A stretch of DNA of 64,000 nt from Bacillota bacterium (GTDB lineage Bacteria > Bacillota > Clostridia > Lachnospirales > Lachnospiraceae): contig JAEVYT010000039.1 of assembly GCA_023392615.1 (NCBI GenBank), forward strand, positions 124,001 to 188,000. Direction: 5' to 3'. The notes beneath the pieces are model-generated. The model was not told the origin of the DNA and made no database searches. It saw only the letters and a program-made list of their open reading frames with translations. A program made the position numbers and the translations under genes. Within the stretch, counting starts at the first letter, position 1. Each line of letters opens with the position of its first letter. Below are positions 16,173-25,128 of the stretch, piece by piece.

Positions 16173-17024
16173 CTATATGTATCTCAGATATGTTCTTAGC
16201 ATATCTGACATTATCTTTATATTCCCGCTAAACAGCAAGGTATATTCCGCCACAAAAAAGTACCCACATTTCTCGCATAAACCCGGTATATCAATACATC
16301 TTCCACAGGTACTGAGCTTACCGTTCTCCATGACCACGCATTGGTGACAGGGTGTGGGAAAGCTATTCGAAACCAGATAAGGAAAAGCACTTTTTAGATT
16401 AAATACAGGGGCACCTTCCTTCATCTGTTCTGCGATCACATCACAACATGCCTGTTTCTCGTTCCTTGATAATACCAGCTCTTCCGTGTCCGGATACGGT
16501 GTATGAAAGTTAAATGACACCGCCCTTACATTCTTCTTTCTTTTCGCGAGTTGACAAACCTCCTTAATTGAATCCTTATTGATCTGATTTACCGCCATAT
16601 AAAAACAGATATTATCAGAGGTTGCTTGCTCGATGTTATTCATAATCAAATCAAAGGTATCACCGCGAATATCATTATGTTTCTCTTTATTCCCGTCAAC
16701 GCTAAGAAGAATCAGGTCAGCCTCCGGCAAATCCAATTTAAAGGTTCCATTTGTGACTGTATTGACAATCAGAAAACCCATCTGCTTCGCTTCAATCACC
16801 AGATCCCTCAGTGTTTTGCCACTATCCTTCCATAGAAATGTCTCTCCTCCGCAGAAAAACAGGATTCTCACCCCCATATCATAGAGCTGCTTCATCTCTG
16901 ACTGAATCTGTTCATAAGGGTGAATTACACCAGTGATATTATTCACCGAGCAATGCTTGCAAGTTAGATTACATTGATCCGTTAGGATGATTGTGCCTAA
17001 AATCGGTAATTTCTTATTAAACAA
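16173..17024 (-). CDS. radical SAM protein with C-terminal Cys-rich domain (5' end probably frameshifted)
   Basis: The radical SAM motif CNLTCKHC is near residue 18, followed by FFCGGETFLWKD; the C terminus has three CxxC pairs (CHQC, CGRC, CEKC), suggesting an auxiliary iron-sulfur cluster like SPASM/twitch domains. The frame as read starts at a TTG (17024) with no ribosome site. A strong AAAGGAG precedes a TTG at 17074 in another frame, and the two frames would join into one protein if a seven-T run (17054-17060 on the plus strand as A) had one more base, giving an N terminus MKLSSFF then YFAGFGIKTVLFNKK. The intact gene would therefore be 16173-17074. Function unknown. Confidence 0.75.
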   Translation of the reverse strand: MFNKKLPILGTIILTDQCNLTCKHCSVNNITGVIHPYEQIQSEMKQLYDMGVRILFFCGGETFLWKDSGKTLRDLVIEAKQMGFLIVNTVTNGTFKLDLPEADLILLSVDGNKEKHNDIRGDTFDLIMNNIEQATSDNICFYMAVNQINKDSIKEVCQLAKRKKNVRAVSFNFHTPYPDTEELVLSRNEKQACCDVIAEQMKEGAPVFNLKSAFPYLVSNSFPTPCHQCVVMENGKLSTCGRCIDIPGLCEKCGYFFVAEYTLLFSGNIKIMSDMLRTYLRYI

Positions 17025-17285
17025 AACTGTCTTTATGCCAAAACCTGCAAAGTAAAAAAAGATGATAGTTTCAAATATTTTCTCCTTTGAATTATAATAT
17101 TTGCTATATCTACCTGTAAAAAAGATAGGGTATTAACCTTGCAATCAATTGTCCTTATATTATTTCTTTATTGTACCAATGACAAGACAAAGTTCCTTAA
17201 GAGACTAATTATATTATTGTCAACCAATTTATGAATACTGTTGATGAGCATTGATTAATCAATTACAATTCTATTCTCTTTTATA

Positions 17286-18140
17286 CTATATAGAAGCAGC
17301 ATGCTCGCGTGAGATATTCCGATAAACCGTTGGAGACATCCCTCTCTTTGCAGTAAATTGCTTAATAAAATACGTATCATATTCAAAGCCGATGGAGCGT
17401 GCAATTTCATCTAAACTCATGTCCGTATGAATCAAGAGATCTCCCGCCACCTGTAGTCGGTAACGTAGCAGATATCCCATAGCCGTGCATCCGCATCTCT
17501 CTTTGAATAATTGGTTAAGCGATACCCGATTCAAATGTACATGATTAGTCAAATCAGTTAAGGTGATTTTTTTTGAATAATTGGTAAATATATAATCAAT
17601 TACTAAATCAACAGGCGATTTTTCATTAATACGATTTAGATTCTCGAGCATCCCCAGAATCTGTATCAGATATTTTTTGACTCGGCATGCCCATAACCCG
17701 TCACTTTGTGCGGTTACTTCCATCCCAAGTACAAAAAACCACTCAAATAGTTGCGGGTAAGCTTTTTCTGACACATATGGAATACCTGTCTGCTCCTTAT
17801 CTCTTCGAAATAGTGAGAGCCCGGTTTGTATCCTTAGTGCAGTGGATGCATCATATCGCATATCTGATATCTTTATACTATTTAGAAAATCCGTATGAAA
17901 GCAAAATGCTTGTGCACGCACATCGATACTCTCTGATATCGTTATCTTATCATCCATAGATAAGCATAAAATCTGGGGTGCCACCACTTTGAACGGACGA
18001 TGATTCAATGTCCCATTTACCGTTCCATTCGTGATAAAAATCAGTGAAAATCTCTCCTGATACGGAAGTGAACTCAGATCGTCAGAAGGAATAAATTCAA
18101 TATTTACAATTCTTTTTTTAAAACAGTCAAACAGAGGCAT
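17286..18140 (-). CDS. AraC family transcriptional regulator
   Basis: A 284-residue regulator with an N-terminal cupin-like sensing half and a C-terminal AraC domain of two helix-turn-helix motifs (ITLTDLTNHVHLNRVSLNQL and MSLDEIARSIGFEYDTYFIK, then QFTAKRGMSPTVYR). It is divergent from the alpha/beta hydrolase gene at 18268, with 127 bases between the starts, so it probably controls that gene. The effector is unknown. Confidence 0.92.
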   Translation of the reverse strand: MPLFDCFKKRIVNIEFIPSDDLSSLPYQERFSLIFITNGTVNGTLNHRPFKVVAPQILCLSMDDKITISESIDVRAQAFCFHTDFLNSIKISDMRYDASTALRIQTGLSLFRRDKEQTGIPYVSEKAYPQLFEWFFVLGMEVTAQSDGLWACRVKKYLIQILGMLENLNRINEKSPVDLVIDYIFTNYSKKITLTDLTNHVHLNRVSLNQLFKERCGCTAMGYLLRYRLQVAGDLLIHTDMSLDEIARSIGFEYDTYFIKQFTAKRGMSPTVYRNISREHAASI

Positions 18141-18267
18141 CGCTGTCTCCTTTCAACAGATAGTATAGTGAAATGCTTCATTTATGACATTGTAACATAT
18201 CTTCCTAATGATACACTACTATTATACATTCATTCTATTATTCATACATTTTGAAAGGAGTATTAAT

Positions 18268-19416
18268 ATGGCTGTGCAACGATTTACGATTCAAACCTCC
18301 GATGAGGCACTGGCAGATCTTAATGACCGACTAAAACATACTCGTTTCCCTAAGCAATCCACTCTTAATGGATGGGAGCGAGGTACAGATACGGAATATC
18401 TGCTATCCTTCTTATGCTACTGGAGGGATATATATAACTGGAGAGAACAAGAAAAAAAGTTGAATTCTCTTAATCATTTTATATGTAATATTGATGAGAT
18501 TGATGTGCACTTTATACACGAGCGTGGCCGTGGTCCCAATCCGATTCCAGTTATATTAACACATGGTTGGCCGGATAGTTTCCTTCGTTATGAGAAAATC
18601 ATCCCACTTTTAACTGACCCTGCACGATATGGTGGAGATCCAGCAGATTCCTTTGATGTAATTATTCCTTCCATTCCCGGCTTTGGTTTTTCAAGTCAGT
18701 CTTCAACAAAAGGAATGAATAATGATTCCATATCAGAATTATGGGTGAAATTAATGACTGAAGAACTTGGATATTATAAATTTGCAGCCGGAGGAGGGGA
18801 CATGGGCTCTGGTATTACAAGATACATGGCCTATCATCATCCAGATCAACTAATCGGAATACACTTAACCGATGTTGGAATCATCCGTTCACTTATGACT
18901 TCGAACACTCCCTCTTTACTAACAGATGAAGAATTACAATATCAAAAAAATGCTCTGGACTGGATTGCAAAAGAAGGCGGATATATGTCCATACAATCAA
19001 CAAAGCCCCAGACTTTATCCTATGGAATCAGCGACTCTCCTATCGGCTTGGCAAGCTGGATTTTAGATAAATTCCATGCCTGGAGCGATTGTCAAGATGA
19101 TCTATCCAATCGGTTTACAATGGATGAACTTCTTAATAATATTATGCTCTATTGGATTACGAATTCCTTCGCAACATCAGCGAACCGATACTATGATAAC
19201 TCCTCCTTGCCACCGATTGGTAAAATCGATGTACCGACAGGCATCGCACTCTTTTCAGGGGATGTTCTACTCCCACCGAAGGAATGGGTTAAGCGTAATT
19301 TCAATCTTACCCAGTGGAGTACGATCACAAGCGGTGGACATTTTACAGCGATGGAAGAACCGGAACAATTTGCAGAAGATATCCGAGCATTTTATAGACC
19401 GATAAGGTATAAATAG
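18268..19416 (+). CDS. epoxide hydrolase-like alpha/beta hydrolase
   Basis: A 382-residue protein. The N-terminal EHN-type domain covers about residues 1-90 (FTIQTSDEALADLNDRLKHTRFP, split here as FTIQTSDEALADLNDRL and KHTRFP), followed by an alpha/beta hydrolase core. The oxyanion segment is LTHGWPDSFLRYE, the nucleophile Asp lies in AGGGDMGSG and the catalytic His in GGHFTAMEEPEQ. Members hydrolyse epoxides or serve in natural-product and detoxification routes. GAAAGGAG before ATG 18268 decides the start over a frame opening 20 codons earlier. It is divergent from the AraC regulator, which probably controls it. Confidence 0.88.
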   Translation: MAVQRFTIQTSDEALADLNDRLKHTRFPKQSTLNGWERGTDTEYLLSFLCYWRDIYNWREQEKKLNSLNHFICNIDEIDVHFIHERGRGPNPIPVILTHGWPDSFLRYEKIIPLLTDPARYGGDPADSFDVIIPSIPGFGFSSQSSTKGMNNDSISELWVKLMTEELGYYKFAAGGGDMGSGITRYMAYHHPDQLIGIHLTDVGIIRSLMTSNTPSLLTDEELQYQKNALDWIAKEGGYMSIQSTKPQTLSYGISDSPIGLASWILDKFHAWSDCQDDLSNRFTMDELLNNIMLYWITNSFATSANRYYDNSSLPPIGKIDVPTGIALFSGDVLLPPKEWVKRNFNLTQWSTITSGGHFTAMEEPEQFAEDIRAFYRPIRYK

Positions 19417-19494
19417 TCCCGATTCTCTAGTAATAGCGAACAGTTTTTTAATACTTGTTCTTTCATTATTATTGTTCTCCTTAATAAAAGATAT

Positions 19495-19606
19495 GGGCTG
19501 TTGCAAAATAATAATACTATTTAGGAAGGAAGATACATTGCCTTACATAGGCCAGATTATGACAATATAGCATGATCCCTAACAATTATTTATTTTGCAA
19601 CAACCC
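19495..19606. mobile_element. MITE-like element with GGGCTGTTGC termini, copy 2
   Basis: A 112-bp element with nearly perfect terminal inverted repeats: GGGCTGTTGCAAAATAA at the left and TTATTTTGCAACAACCC at the right, with one mismatch. ATAT flanks both ends and may be a target duplication. There is no coding capacity. The termini resemble those of insertion sequences, so this is probably a deletion derivative or MITE. It lies between convergent genes. A diverged relative is at 12053-12139. Confidence 0.65.
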
Positions 19607-19633
19607 ATATTCGTCTCAAATATCAATCTAAAT

Positions 19634-20140
19634 TTATGCTCTTACCAGAGAGTACATTTTCATATCAAGTACTTCTCCATTTTTCACTGCATTATTACGC
19701 AAGGTTCCCTCTAATTCAAAACCAGTTTTCTCAAGAACTCGGCATGAGGCTACGTTATCCGCAAATGGCTCTGCGAATATACGAATAATATTAGTATTAT
19801 CAAACACATATTTACAAACCTGTTTCACTGCACTTGTTCCAATCCCTTTTCCCCAATAGCGATCTGAGATATAATAACCCAACTCTGCTGTTCTTGCATG
19901 AATATTATCCTTACGGAACACCCCAATGCTCCCTACGGCTTTATCATCAACAGTTATTGCAAATGAGTATGTCGTATCATCATCTGCATTCAGCATCGCC
20001 ATAATAAAAGCTCTTGCATCATCCTCCGTGTATGGATATGGTATTCCATCTCTCAAATTATCAAGAACATTTTTGTTATTCACTGCCTCTGCAAGACTAG
20101 CTGCATCCCAAATTCTCCATCTACGTATTTTGCACTCCAT
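19634..20140 (-). CDS. GNAT family N-acetyltransferase (RimJ/RimL type)
   Basis: A 168-residue acetyltransferase with the layout of the RimJ/RimL group: IRRWRIWDAASLAEAVNN at the start, the acetyl-CoA loop RYWGKGIGTSAVKQV and the C-terminal FADNVASCRVLEKTGFELEGTLR. It would transfer acetyl to an amine of a protein or small molecule; the acceptor is not predictable. GGGAGGG lies before the ATG. A short perfect hairpin (20172-20194, AAAATGGT/ACCATTTT) lies in its 5' region and may terminate upstream transcription. Confidence 0.9.
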   Translation of the reverse strand: MECKIRRWRIWDAASLAEAVNNKNVLDNLRDGIPYPYTEDDARAFIMAMLNADDDTTYSFAITVDDKAVGSIGVFRKDNIHARTAELGYYISDRYWGKGIGTSAVKQVCKYVFDNTNIIRIFAEPFADNVASCRVLEKTGFELEGTLRNNAVKNGEVLDMKMYSLVRA

Positions 20141-20171
20141 AATTACCCTCCCAGTTCTTTATATCGTGTAT

Positions 20172-20194
20172 AAAATGGTTCCTTTCACCATTTT
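20172..20194 (-). terminator. short hairpin between DUF1963 gene and GNAT gene
   Basis: AAAATGGT and ACCATTTT form a perfect 8-bp stem with a seven-base loop, followed on the minus strand by an AT-rich tail. It lies about 160 bases after the stop of the DUF1963 gene and 32 bases before the GNAT start, so it may be a weak terminator. Confidence 0.4.
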
Positions 20195-20350
20195 ATCACT
20201 TTTTGGGATTTCCGTAAATATTTACCTTGTATAAATATGGACAAAAATATCCTTTTGTAGTCGAATATATAGCCGAATAACTCTATTTCTATATGTGATT
20301 TATCACAAAGAAAGCCAATAATATTGGGCAAATTCACCAACCGGAAAAAA

Positions 20351-21190
20351 TTAACAGCATTGTGATTCAAGCCATATGTTATCAAATTTTTTTGCTGCCA
20401 AATCTTCTTTACGAATATAGTAATATAATCTGCCACAATCACCAAACATTAATTCAAAATCATCATCTGATACTATATCCAACTGAAAAAGTAATAGCCA
20501 GTTATCTAGAGAGTTTCTTTTTGCTAATTCAACTTCTTGCTTTGGAATTTCATCAAAGCCATTCCCCGTATAATAACCCTTGCTTACCAATTCACATTCT
20601 TGTGTCATATTATTCTGAATTATATCCGGCCATCCCAGTAACTTCGAACTCAAATCAGGTAACTTACAGCCAAGTGTTTCTCTTACTTCGTCAAATTCAT
20701 CCCAATCAACCTTTTTGTGTTTTAGCATAAAATCTTCAATACAAGGTAAACCATGTTCTGAACTTGCATTAATCTCGAATGTTGGAAAACGATAATCTTC
20801 CTCAAGTTCCTCTGGAAATTCTACAGAAGACAACTCCTTAATATCCTCAAAATAATACACTTTTGCACAACCCTTATCTGCCGGATCAAACCCCCAACAC
20901 ATAGAACCTACCTCATAGAAAAATAACAGAAGGCCTGATTTTGGAAGTAGTCCATCCTTGTCATAGGGTAATATCTCTGCACAGTTAAATTGCGCAATAA
21001 AACTCAATGGTCTTAACTTAACTGTGTCATCATCAAATGTACTGGTTTCGTACTCCGGCCACACAAAATCACTGGGTACATCCGGTACACCACCAAAATG
21101 CGACTTTCCTAGTTCGACTTCCGCTCTCTTTGAGATGTCTAGACGAATGGTGTGACGATACATTTTTTCAAGTTCTTCTTTGATGTTCAT
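20351..21190 (-). CDS. DUF1963 (YwqG-like) protein
   Basis: A 279-residue protein of the YwqG/DUF1963 family. Family hallmarks are FGGVPDVPSDFVWPEYE near residue 35, SFIAQFNCAEILPYDKDGLLPKSGLLLFFYE (split here as SFIAQFNCAEILPYDKDG and LLPKSGLLLFFYE) near 85-115, LLGWPDIIQ near 190 and a C-terminal FGDCGRLYYYIRKEDL. The role of the family is unknown; members are soluble and often appear singly in accessory regions. An overlapping open frame at 20185-20445 is a shadow. Confidence 0.88.
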   Translation of the reverse strand: MNIKEELEKMYRHTIRLDISKRAEVELGKSHFGGVPDVPSDFVWPEYETSTFDDDTVKLRPLSFIAQFNCAEILPYDKDGLLPKSGLLLFFYEVGSMCWGFDPADKGCAKVYYFEDIKELSSVEFPEELEEDYRFPTFEINASSEHGLPCIEDFMLKHKKVDWDEFDEVRETLGCKLPDLSSKLLGWPDIIQNNMTQECELVSKGYYTGNGFDEIPKQEVELAKRNSLDNWLLLFQLDIVSDDDFELMFGDCGRLYYYIRKEDLAAKKFDNIWLESQCC

Positions 21191-21259
21191 TACTACTTCC
21201 TCTTTTCTTATGTAAAATTTTTTAATTCCCAGTAAAACTCCGATTTTGGAGATAATACC

Positions 21260-21620
21260 TTATACATTCTTAGCAAAGCAAATAGATTTGTCCTTTTCCA
21301 TATACTTTCCATAATTCTCAGTAATTGTATATCCATTCTTCAGATAAAATTGTACAGCCGTTTCATTTACTTTTCGAGTCTCTAGTACTACAGAAGTATA
21401 TCCTAAGCTTCGTGCTTCCTGTTCAAGTGCGGATACAATTGCCTTTCCAACCCCTTGTCCACGTATTCTGGAATAAACCCGTTTTATTTCTCCAATATCG
21501 TGGGTATACTCCCGTATTGCGCCACATCCAACTGCTGATCTTTTTCAACTCCTCAGACAGCTCCTGAATAAGCAAAATCGCTTCACTTGTTTGAACTGAT
21601 GTTTTACGGATAATTAGCAT
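21260..21620 (-). pseudogene. GNAT acetyltransferase pseudogene with internal deletion and frameshift
   Basis: The ATG at 21620 opens a frame starting MLIIRKTSVQTSEA and running to about LSEELKK. The sequence then jumps, one base out of frame, into AVGCGAIREY, followed by RIRGQGVGKAIVSALEQEA, SVVLETRK, NETAVQFYLKNGY and a stop at 21260. These are the N-terminal and C-terminal parts of one small GNAT, with the middle (about 35-40 codons by family length) and the frame lost at about 21540. It cannot make an active enzyme. Confidence 0.8.
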
Positions 21621-21789
21621 AAATCACCTCATATAAAAGTAAAATAGTTTCTTATATAATAACCCGGAAGAATTTGTACTTGAAAATATATCGATTTATT
21701 TAATACAATAACAAAATTATTTCTAGATATAGCCCAGCTGTTCATATAAACTATGTTGGTCAAATACTCCTCTTTGCTCGACTAATTTA

Positions 21790-22656
21790 TTACACTTTTT
21801 CAATCAATACATCTTCACATTTAATAATAAGGTCTATCATATCTTCCCCCGAAAGCAGAATATGTGCTTCATAACCTGTTTCTGTTCGGTAAAGTTCTTC
21901 ATATACCCAATAACTTCCTACAATATTTCCATCCTGCTTCATTAATTCAGGAACTATGAATGTAATTTTATTAAATTCTGTAAAGCCACCTTGCGTGTCA
22001 AGGTATACGGTTATATTGTTATCCAAATTGATTTTGTTTACTGTACAATCATGAAAGTGGAAGTTTTTATGTATTTCAGAAGGGATGTTCTCATTGTTCT
22101 GAGCTTCCGTATATTCGTTTAACACTTGATTTACCTTCTCTTCATTTTCTTTGCTCAACTTTTTCAGTTCACTCAAAACATCTTTTGTGCAATAACCAAG
22201 TGCAAAAACTCGAATATCTGCAATCTGATTTAATAGTTCGTGTGGAAGCTTATATTCTACTGCCATCATTATTTCGTTCTGATTTTGTGCACTAAATTCC
22301 TTCTTGCATTCATTCTCGTCAAAGGGTAATCGATTATCAAACTCCTCGATTAATTTATGAATACGCTCTTTCTCTTCTATCGTCATATGATAAATCATTT
22401 TGTCTTCTTCGCAGATACTCTCCCCACTTAAAAACTGGTCAACCGGAATGAAGGTTTCACCATCCTCTTCCAGCATAAAACGTGGATCTGTGTTATAAAT
22501 TTCTCGTTGTAGTTTTATAAATTCTCGTTCTTTTCTTCTATATAGTCGTGAATAAAGTTCATCACTATATTCCGCTGCACCTCGATGAACCCTCAAACCA
22601 AAATGAAGAAAAGTATTCTGGCATAACGTATACCATTCTTTTGTAAGATATCTCAA
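21790..22656 (-). CDS. DUF4085 family protein
   Basis: A 288-residue soluble protein starting MRYLTKEWYTLCQNTFLHFGL, the pattern I associate with DUF4085. It has a charged helical middle and a C-terminal half (FHFHDCTVNKINLDNNITVYLD, split here as FHFHDCTVNKI and NLDNNITVYLD) of beta character, ending with a Ser-Gly-Glu-Asp motif. No enzymatic signature is visible. It follows the pyrophosphatase-like gene with a 54-base gap. Function unknown. Confidence 0.7.
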   Translation of the reverse strand: MRYLTKEWYTLCQNTFLHFGLRVHRGAAEYSDELYSRLYRRKEREFIKLQREIYNTDPRFMLEEDGETFIPVDQFLSGESICEEDKMIYHMTIEEKERIHKLIEEFDNRLPFDENECKKEFSAQNQNEIMMAVEYKLPHELLNQIADIRVFALGYCTKDVLSELKKLSKENEEKVNQVLNEYTEAQNNENIPSEIHKNFHFHDCTVNKINLDNNITVYLDTQGGFTEFNKITFIVPELMKQDGNIVGSYWVYEELYRTETGYEAHILLSGEDMIDLIIKCEDVLIEKV

Positions 22657-22710
22657 TTATCTATCCTCCATAATTTGAATTGTTGAATGTGAAATTGGTC
22701 ATACAAACTT

Positions 22711-23034
22711 TTACATAATAATTTCTGAGTCAAAATACTGTTCTTGAAAATGTATTTTGTCCATAATTTCTTCTTTCGTAAATTCAACTCCATCCGGGGC
22801 CACAACCCATTTTTGTTCAATATCATCTTTCCGATGAACAATGGCAATAATCTTACCCGTAAATTCAGGAACTGCTTCTGCAACACCTAATATATATACA
22901 TCCTGTTCCTCGCCATCAGGCGCTATAATTCCTTTTATATAACCATAATTAATTGGATAGTACATATCCGGATACTCCGGATGGTATGTTCCCATTGCTC
23001 GATCGACCGTTACTGTTACGATTTCTCCAATCAT
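22711..23034 (-). CDS. small inorganic pyrophosphatase-like protein
   Basis: A 107-residue protein. IGEIVTVTVDRAMGTYHP, YPINYGYIKGIIAPDGEEQDVYILG and FTGKIIAIVHRKDD resemble the core of family I soluble pyrophosphatases (the Y-x-x-N-Y-G-Y and D-G-x-x-x-D-V-x-x-L-G motifs), but it is much shorter than the 165-180 residues usual for them. It may be a minimal phosphohydrolase or a non-catalytic relative. GGAGGGG before ATG 23034 decides the start over a frame opening seven codons earlier. Confidence 0.75.
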   Translation of the reverse strand: MIGEIVTVTVDRAMGTYHPEYPDMYYPINYGYIKGIIAPDGEEQDVYILGVAEAVPEFTGKIIAIVHRKDDIEQKWVVAPDGVEFTKEEIMDKIHFQEQYFDSEIIM

Positions 23035-23071
23035 GTTCGCCCCTCCAAAGATCATAATTTATGTATAGGGA

Positions 23072-23539
23072 TCATTCATCCTTATAATAGTCCACTCTGT
23101 CCTCTGTCTTATAGATTTGATTGATACCTAATCCAAACACTCCTACCTTATTTGATTCAGGATAAAAAGCAATATCGATATCATTCTCTGTATCAAAGTC
23201 TATATATACAAGCATATCATCAGAATTGTTCGTTAATTTATGGGCTCCTTTTTCGTTGGCCGGAAAAAACAGAAAATCACCTGGTGAAACCTGCCTTATA
23301 CCTGAAGGTGTAATTAGCTCTCCGGTCCCTTTAATGATATAGAATATTTCTTCATTTTTTACATGGTAGTGATAAGGATAAGCCGATTTGCCAGGTGGAA
23401 TCTCATAGATTGAAACTTTACATTGTTTTGAATTCTCGCCGGTTACAACCTCTTTTTTGTAATATTCATATCCCTCATGTTCGCTTTTATGCTTACTTTC
23501 AATATCTTCAACCTTTATCTGTTTTATCTCCTGCATCAT
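23072..23539 (-). CDS. cupin domain protein
   Basis: A 155-residue single-domain cupin. Motif 1 is PYHYHVKNEEIFYIIKGTGE (His residues and Glu as metal ligands) near 75-95 and motif 2 is PGDFLFFPANEKGAHKLTN near 105-125. It probably binds a divalent metal; small cupins act as isomerases, dioxygenases or sensors. It ends 37 bases before the pyrophosphatase-like start. Substrate unknown. Confidence 0.88.
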   Translation of the reverse strand: MMQEIKQIKVEDIESKHKSEHEGYEYYKKEVVTGENSKQCKVSIYEIPPGKSAYPYHYHVKNEEIFYIIKGTGELITPSGIRQVSPGDFLFFPANEKGAHKLTNNSDDMLVYIDFDTENDIDIAFYPESNKVGVFGLGINQIYKTEDRVDYYKDE

Positions 23540-23653
23540 ACCCCTCCACTACTTAATAAATTTTATGTCACGCTATTTGGGTTACTCTTTGTCTTCGTTT
23601 AAATCGAATAGTTTTCCAATAACCACTTTGTAACACCATTTTGATGATTTTAC

Positions 23654-24175
23654 CTAGAAGTATTTGTCATATTCCCCTTTCGGAAATGGGTGTTGTAACC
23701 CCAAAACTCTTGGCCACATTCCCGTATCATCAATGATAAATCCCATAAGTATCCCCATATGACTATGTAAATGTCTCATTTGTCCTATGATTAAAGTAAA
23801 CCTTGTATATTCACATCCATCAGGATACTTCAACAATTGCTCATCGGTAATCGTTAAGAGATAATCATTTATTTTCTGTTCAATGCGATTGAAATAATCA
23901 ATAATCTCCTCCCGTGATAATACTTTTTTTGAGATCACATCTAAATTATTCAAGTCTTTCTCATGAATATCGGGTTCCTGATAATTCTCATCCTGTGGAT
24001 TGATAAGCCACAAATCAAGGGAATGAAGCATATGATAGATATGTTTCCAACATGGCATCTGACAATATTCTTTCTTCCATAGTTCTTCCGGAATACAGTC
24101 AATGACATTCCGAACTTCCCATAAAGCCCTTTTTATCTGGTCGATAAGAATATCTACATAAGTATTTTGTTTCAT
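23654..24175 (-). CDS. DinB-like superfamily protein
   Basis: A 173-residue four-helix protein of the DinB/YfiT type. The candidate metal-binding His residues lie in CWKHIYHMLHSLDLWL (near 43-58) and MRHLHSHMGILMG (near 130-142). DinB proteins are thiol-dependent transferases or putative metal-dependent hydrolases. Here the gene stands alone in the same-strand run. Function beyond the fold is not predictable. Confidence 0.85.
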   Translation of the reverse strand: MKQNTYVDILIDQIKRALWEVRNVIDCIPEELWKKEYCQMPCWKHIYHMLHSLDLWLINPQDENYQEPDIHEKDLNNLDVISKKVLSREEIIDYFNRIEQKINDYLLTITDEQLLKYPDGCEYTRFTLIIGQMRHLHSHMGILMGFIIDDTGMWPRVLGLQHPFPKGEYDKYF

Positions 24176-24277
24176 AACATCCCCTTACCTTTATATCCAC
24201 ATATTTTCACAATATATATTCATATATAATCTTATAATCGGTACCTACTTGATAGAACTAGTTGGTATCACCCCATC

Positions 24278-25090
24278 TTATAATCGAATCATACCTGCTT
24301 CTATACAAAGTTGACCGATTGTTGTATTTTCAAATGTTCCATGGCAGTCCGATCCACTTGTTATACATAGTTTCTTTTCATTACATACTTCTTCACATAC
24401 CTCTGTAATCTCCTTGGAGTGAGACGGATAGTAACATTCTACTCCGTCTATACCCATTTGTACTATCTTTAATAATTCTTCTCTGAATTCTTGATCATTA
24501 CCAGACTCTATTACTTTACCCGGATGCGCTAATACAGCCTTTCCTCCGGCATCATGAATCCATTCAACCACCTCTTCAATACTAGGAAATGCTACGCAGG
24601 TGTATTTGTGATTATACTTTTGATATAACAAAAATCCTTCCAACAAGTTCTTAGTTATGCCCTTCTGAACGAAATAATGTAGTGCCTTCCATCCACCTAA
24701 AGCACGATCATAATTAAAAGCCTTATAATCTTTAACAGACACGGATTGATAATCGGATTCCATTTTTTCAATTAATTTAATATTTACTTCCTCAAGCAAA
24801 TCACGGTTATTGGATATTCTACCAATCAATATTTCATCATTTAAGTCTATCCCATAACCTAATATATGATAATTAACATCCTCATGATTCGCATTCAGTT
24901 CTACTCCAGGAATACAAGTAATATTCGTATTACTTGTGAGAGCTATCCCCTTTCTTGAACCAACTAACATATCATGATCCGTAATCGATATTACCGAAAC
25001 ATTATTTTTGATAGCTTCTTGAATAATCTCTTCGGGCGACATGGTACCATCTGAATAATAGGAATGAATATGTAAATCTACATACGACAA
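24278..25090 (-). CDS. PHP domain metal-dependent phosphoesterase
   Basis: A 270-residue PHP-domain protein: VDLHIHSYYSDGTMSPEEI (HxH and Asp metal ligands), SITDHDMLVG, IPGVELNANHED, AVLAHPGK and GSDCHGTFE follow the order of the trinuclear metal site. Related proteins (TrpH/YciV type) are 3'-5' nucleotidases or oligoribonucleases. A three-prime cluster of an FeS protein gene lies upstream. It appears complete. Confidence 0.9.
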   Translation of the reverse strand: MSYVDLHIHSYYSDGTMSPEEIIQEAIKNNVSVISITDHDMLVGSRKGIALTSNTNITCIPGVELNANHEDVNYHILGYGIDLNDEILIGRISNNRDLLEEVNIKLIEKMESDYQSVSVKDYKAFNYDRALGGWKALHYFVQKGITKNLLEGFLLYQKYNHKYTCVAFPSIEEVVEWIHDAGGKAVLAHPGKVIESGNDQEFREELLKIVQMGIDGVECYYPSHSKEITEVCEEVCNEKKLCITSGSDCHGTFENTTIGQLCIEAGMIRL

Positions 25091-25128
25091 CAGAACACCT
25101 CCTGGTTCAGTTATATGTGGCTATCTGC

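Noticed and set aside
20185..20445. 86-codon minus-strand ORF overlapping DUF1963
   Set aside because: It overlaps the C-terminal part of a well-supported gene in another frame and runs into a hairpin region.
22653..22886. 77-codon minus-strand ORF
   Set aside because: It is an out-of-frame shadow of the pyrophosphatase-like gene.
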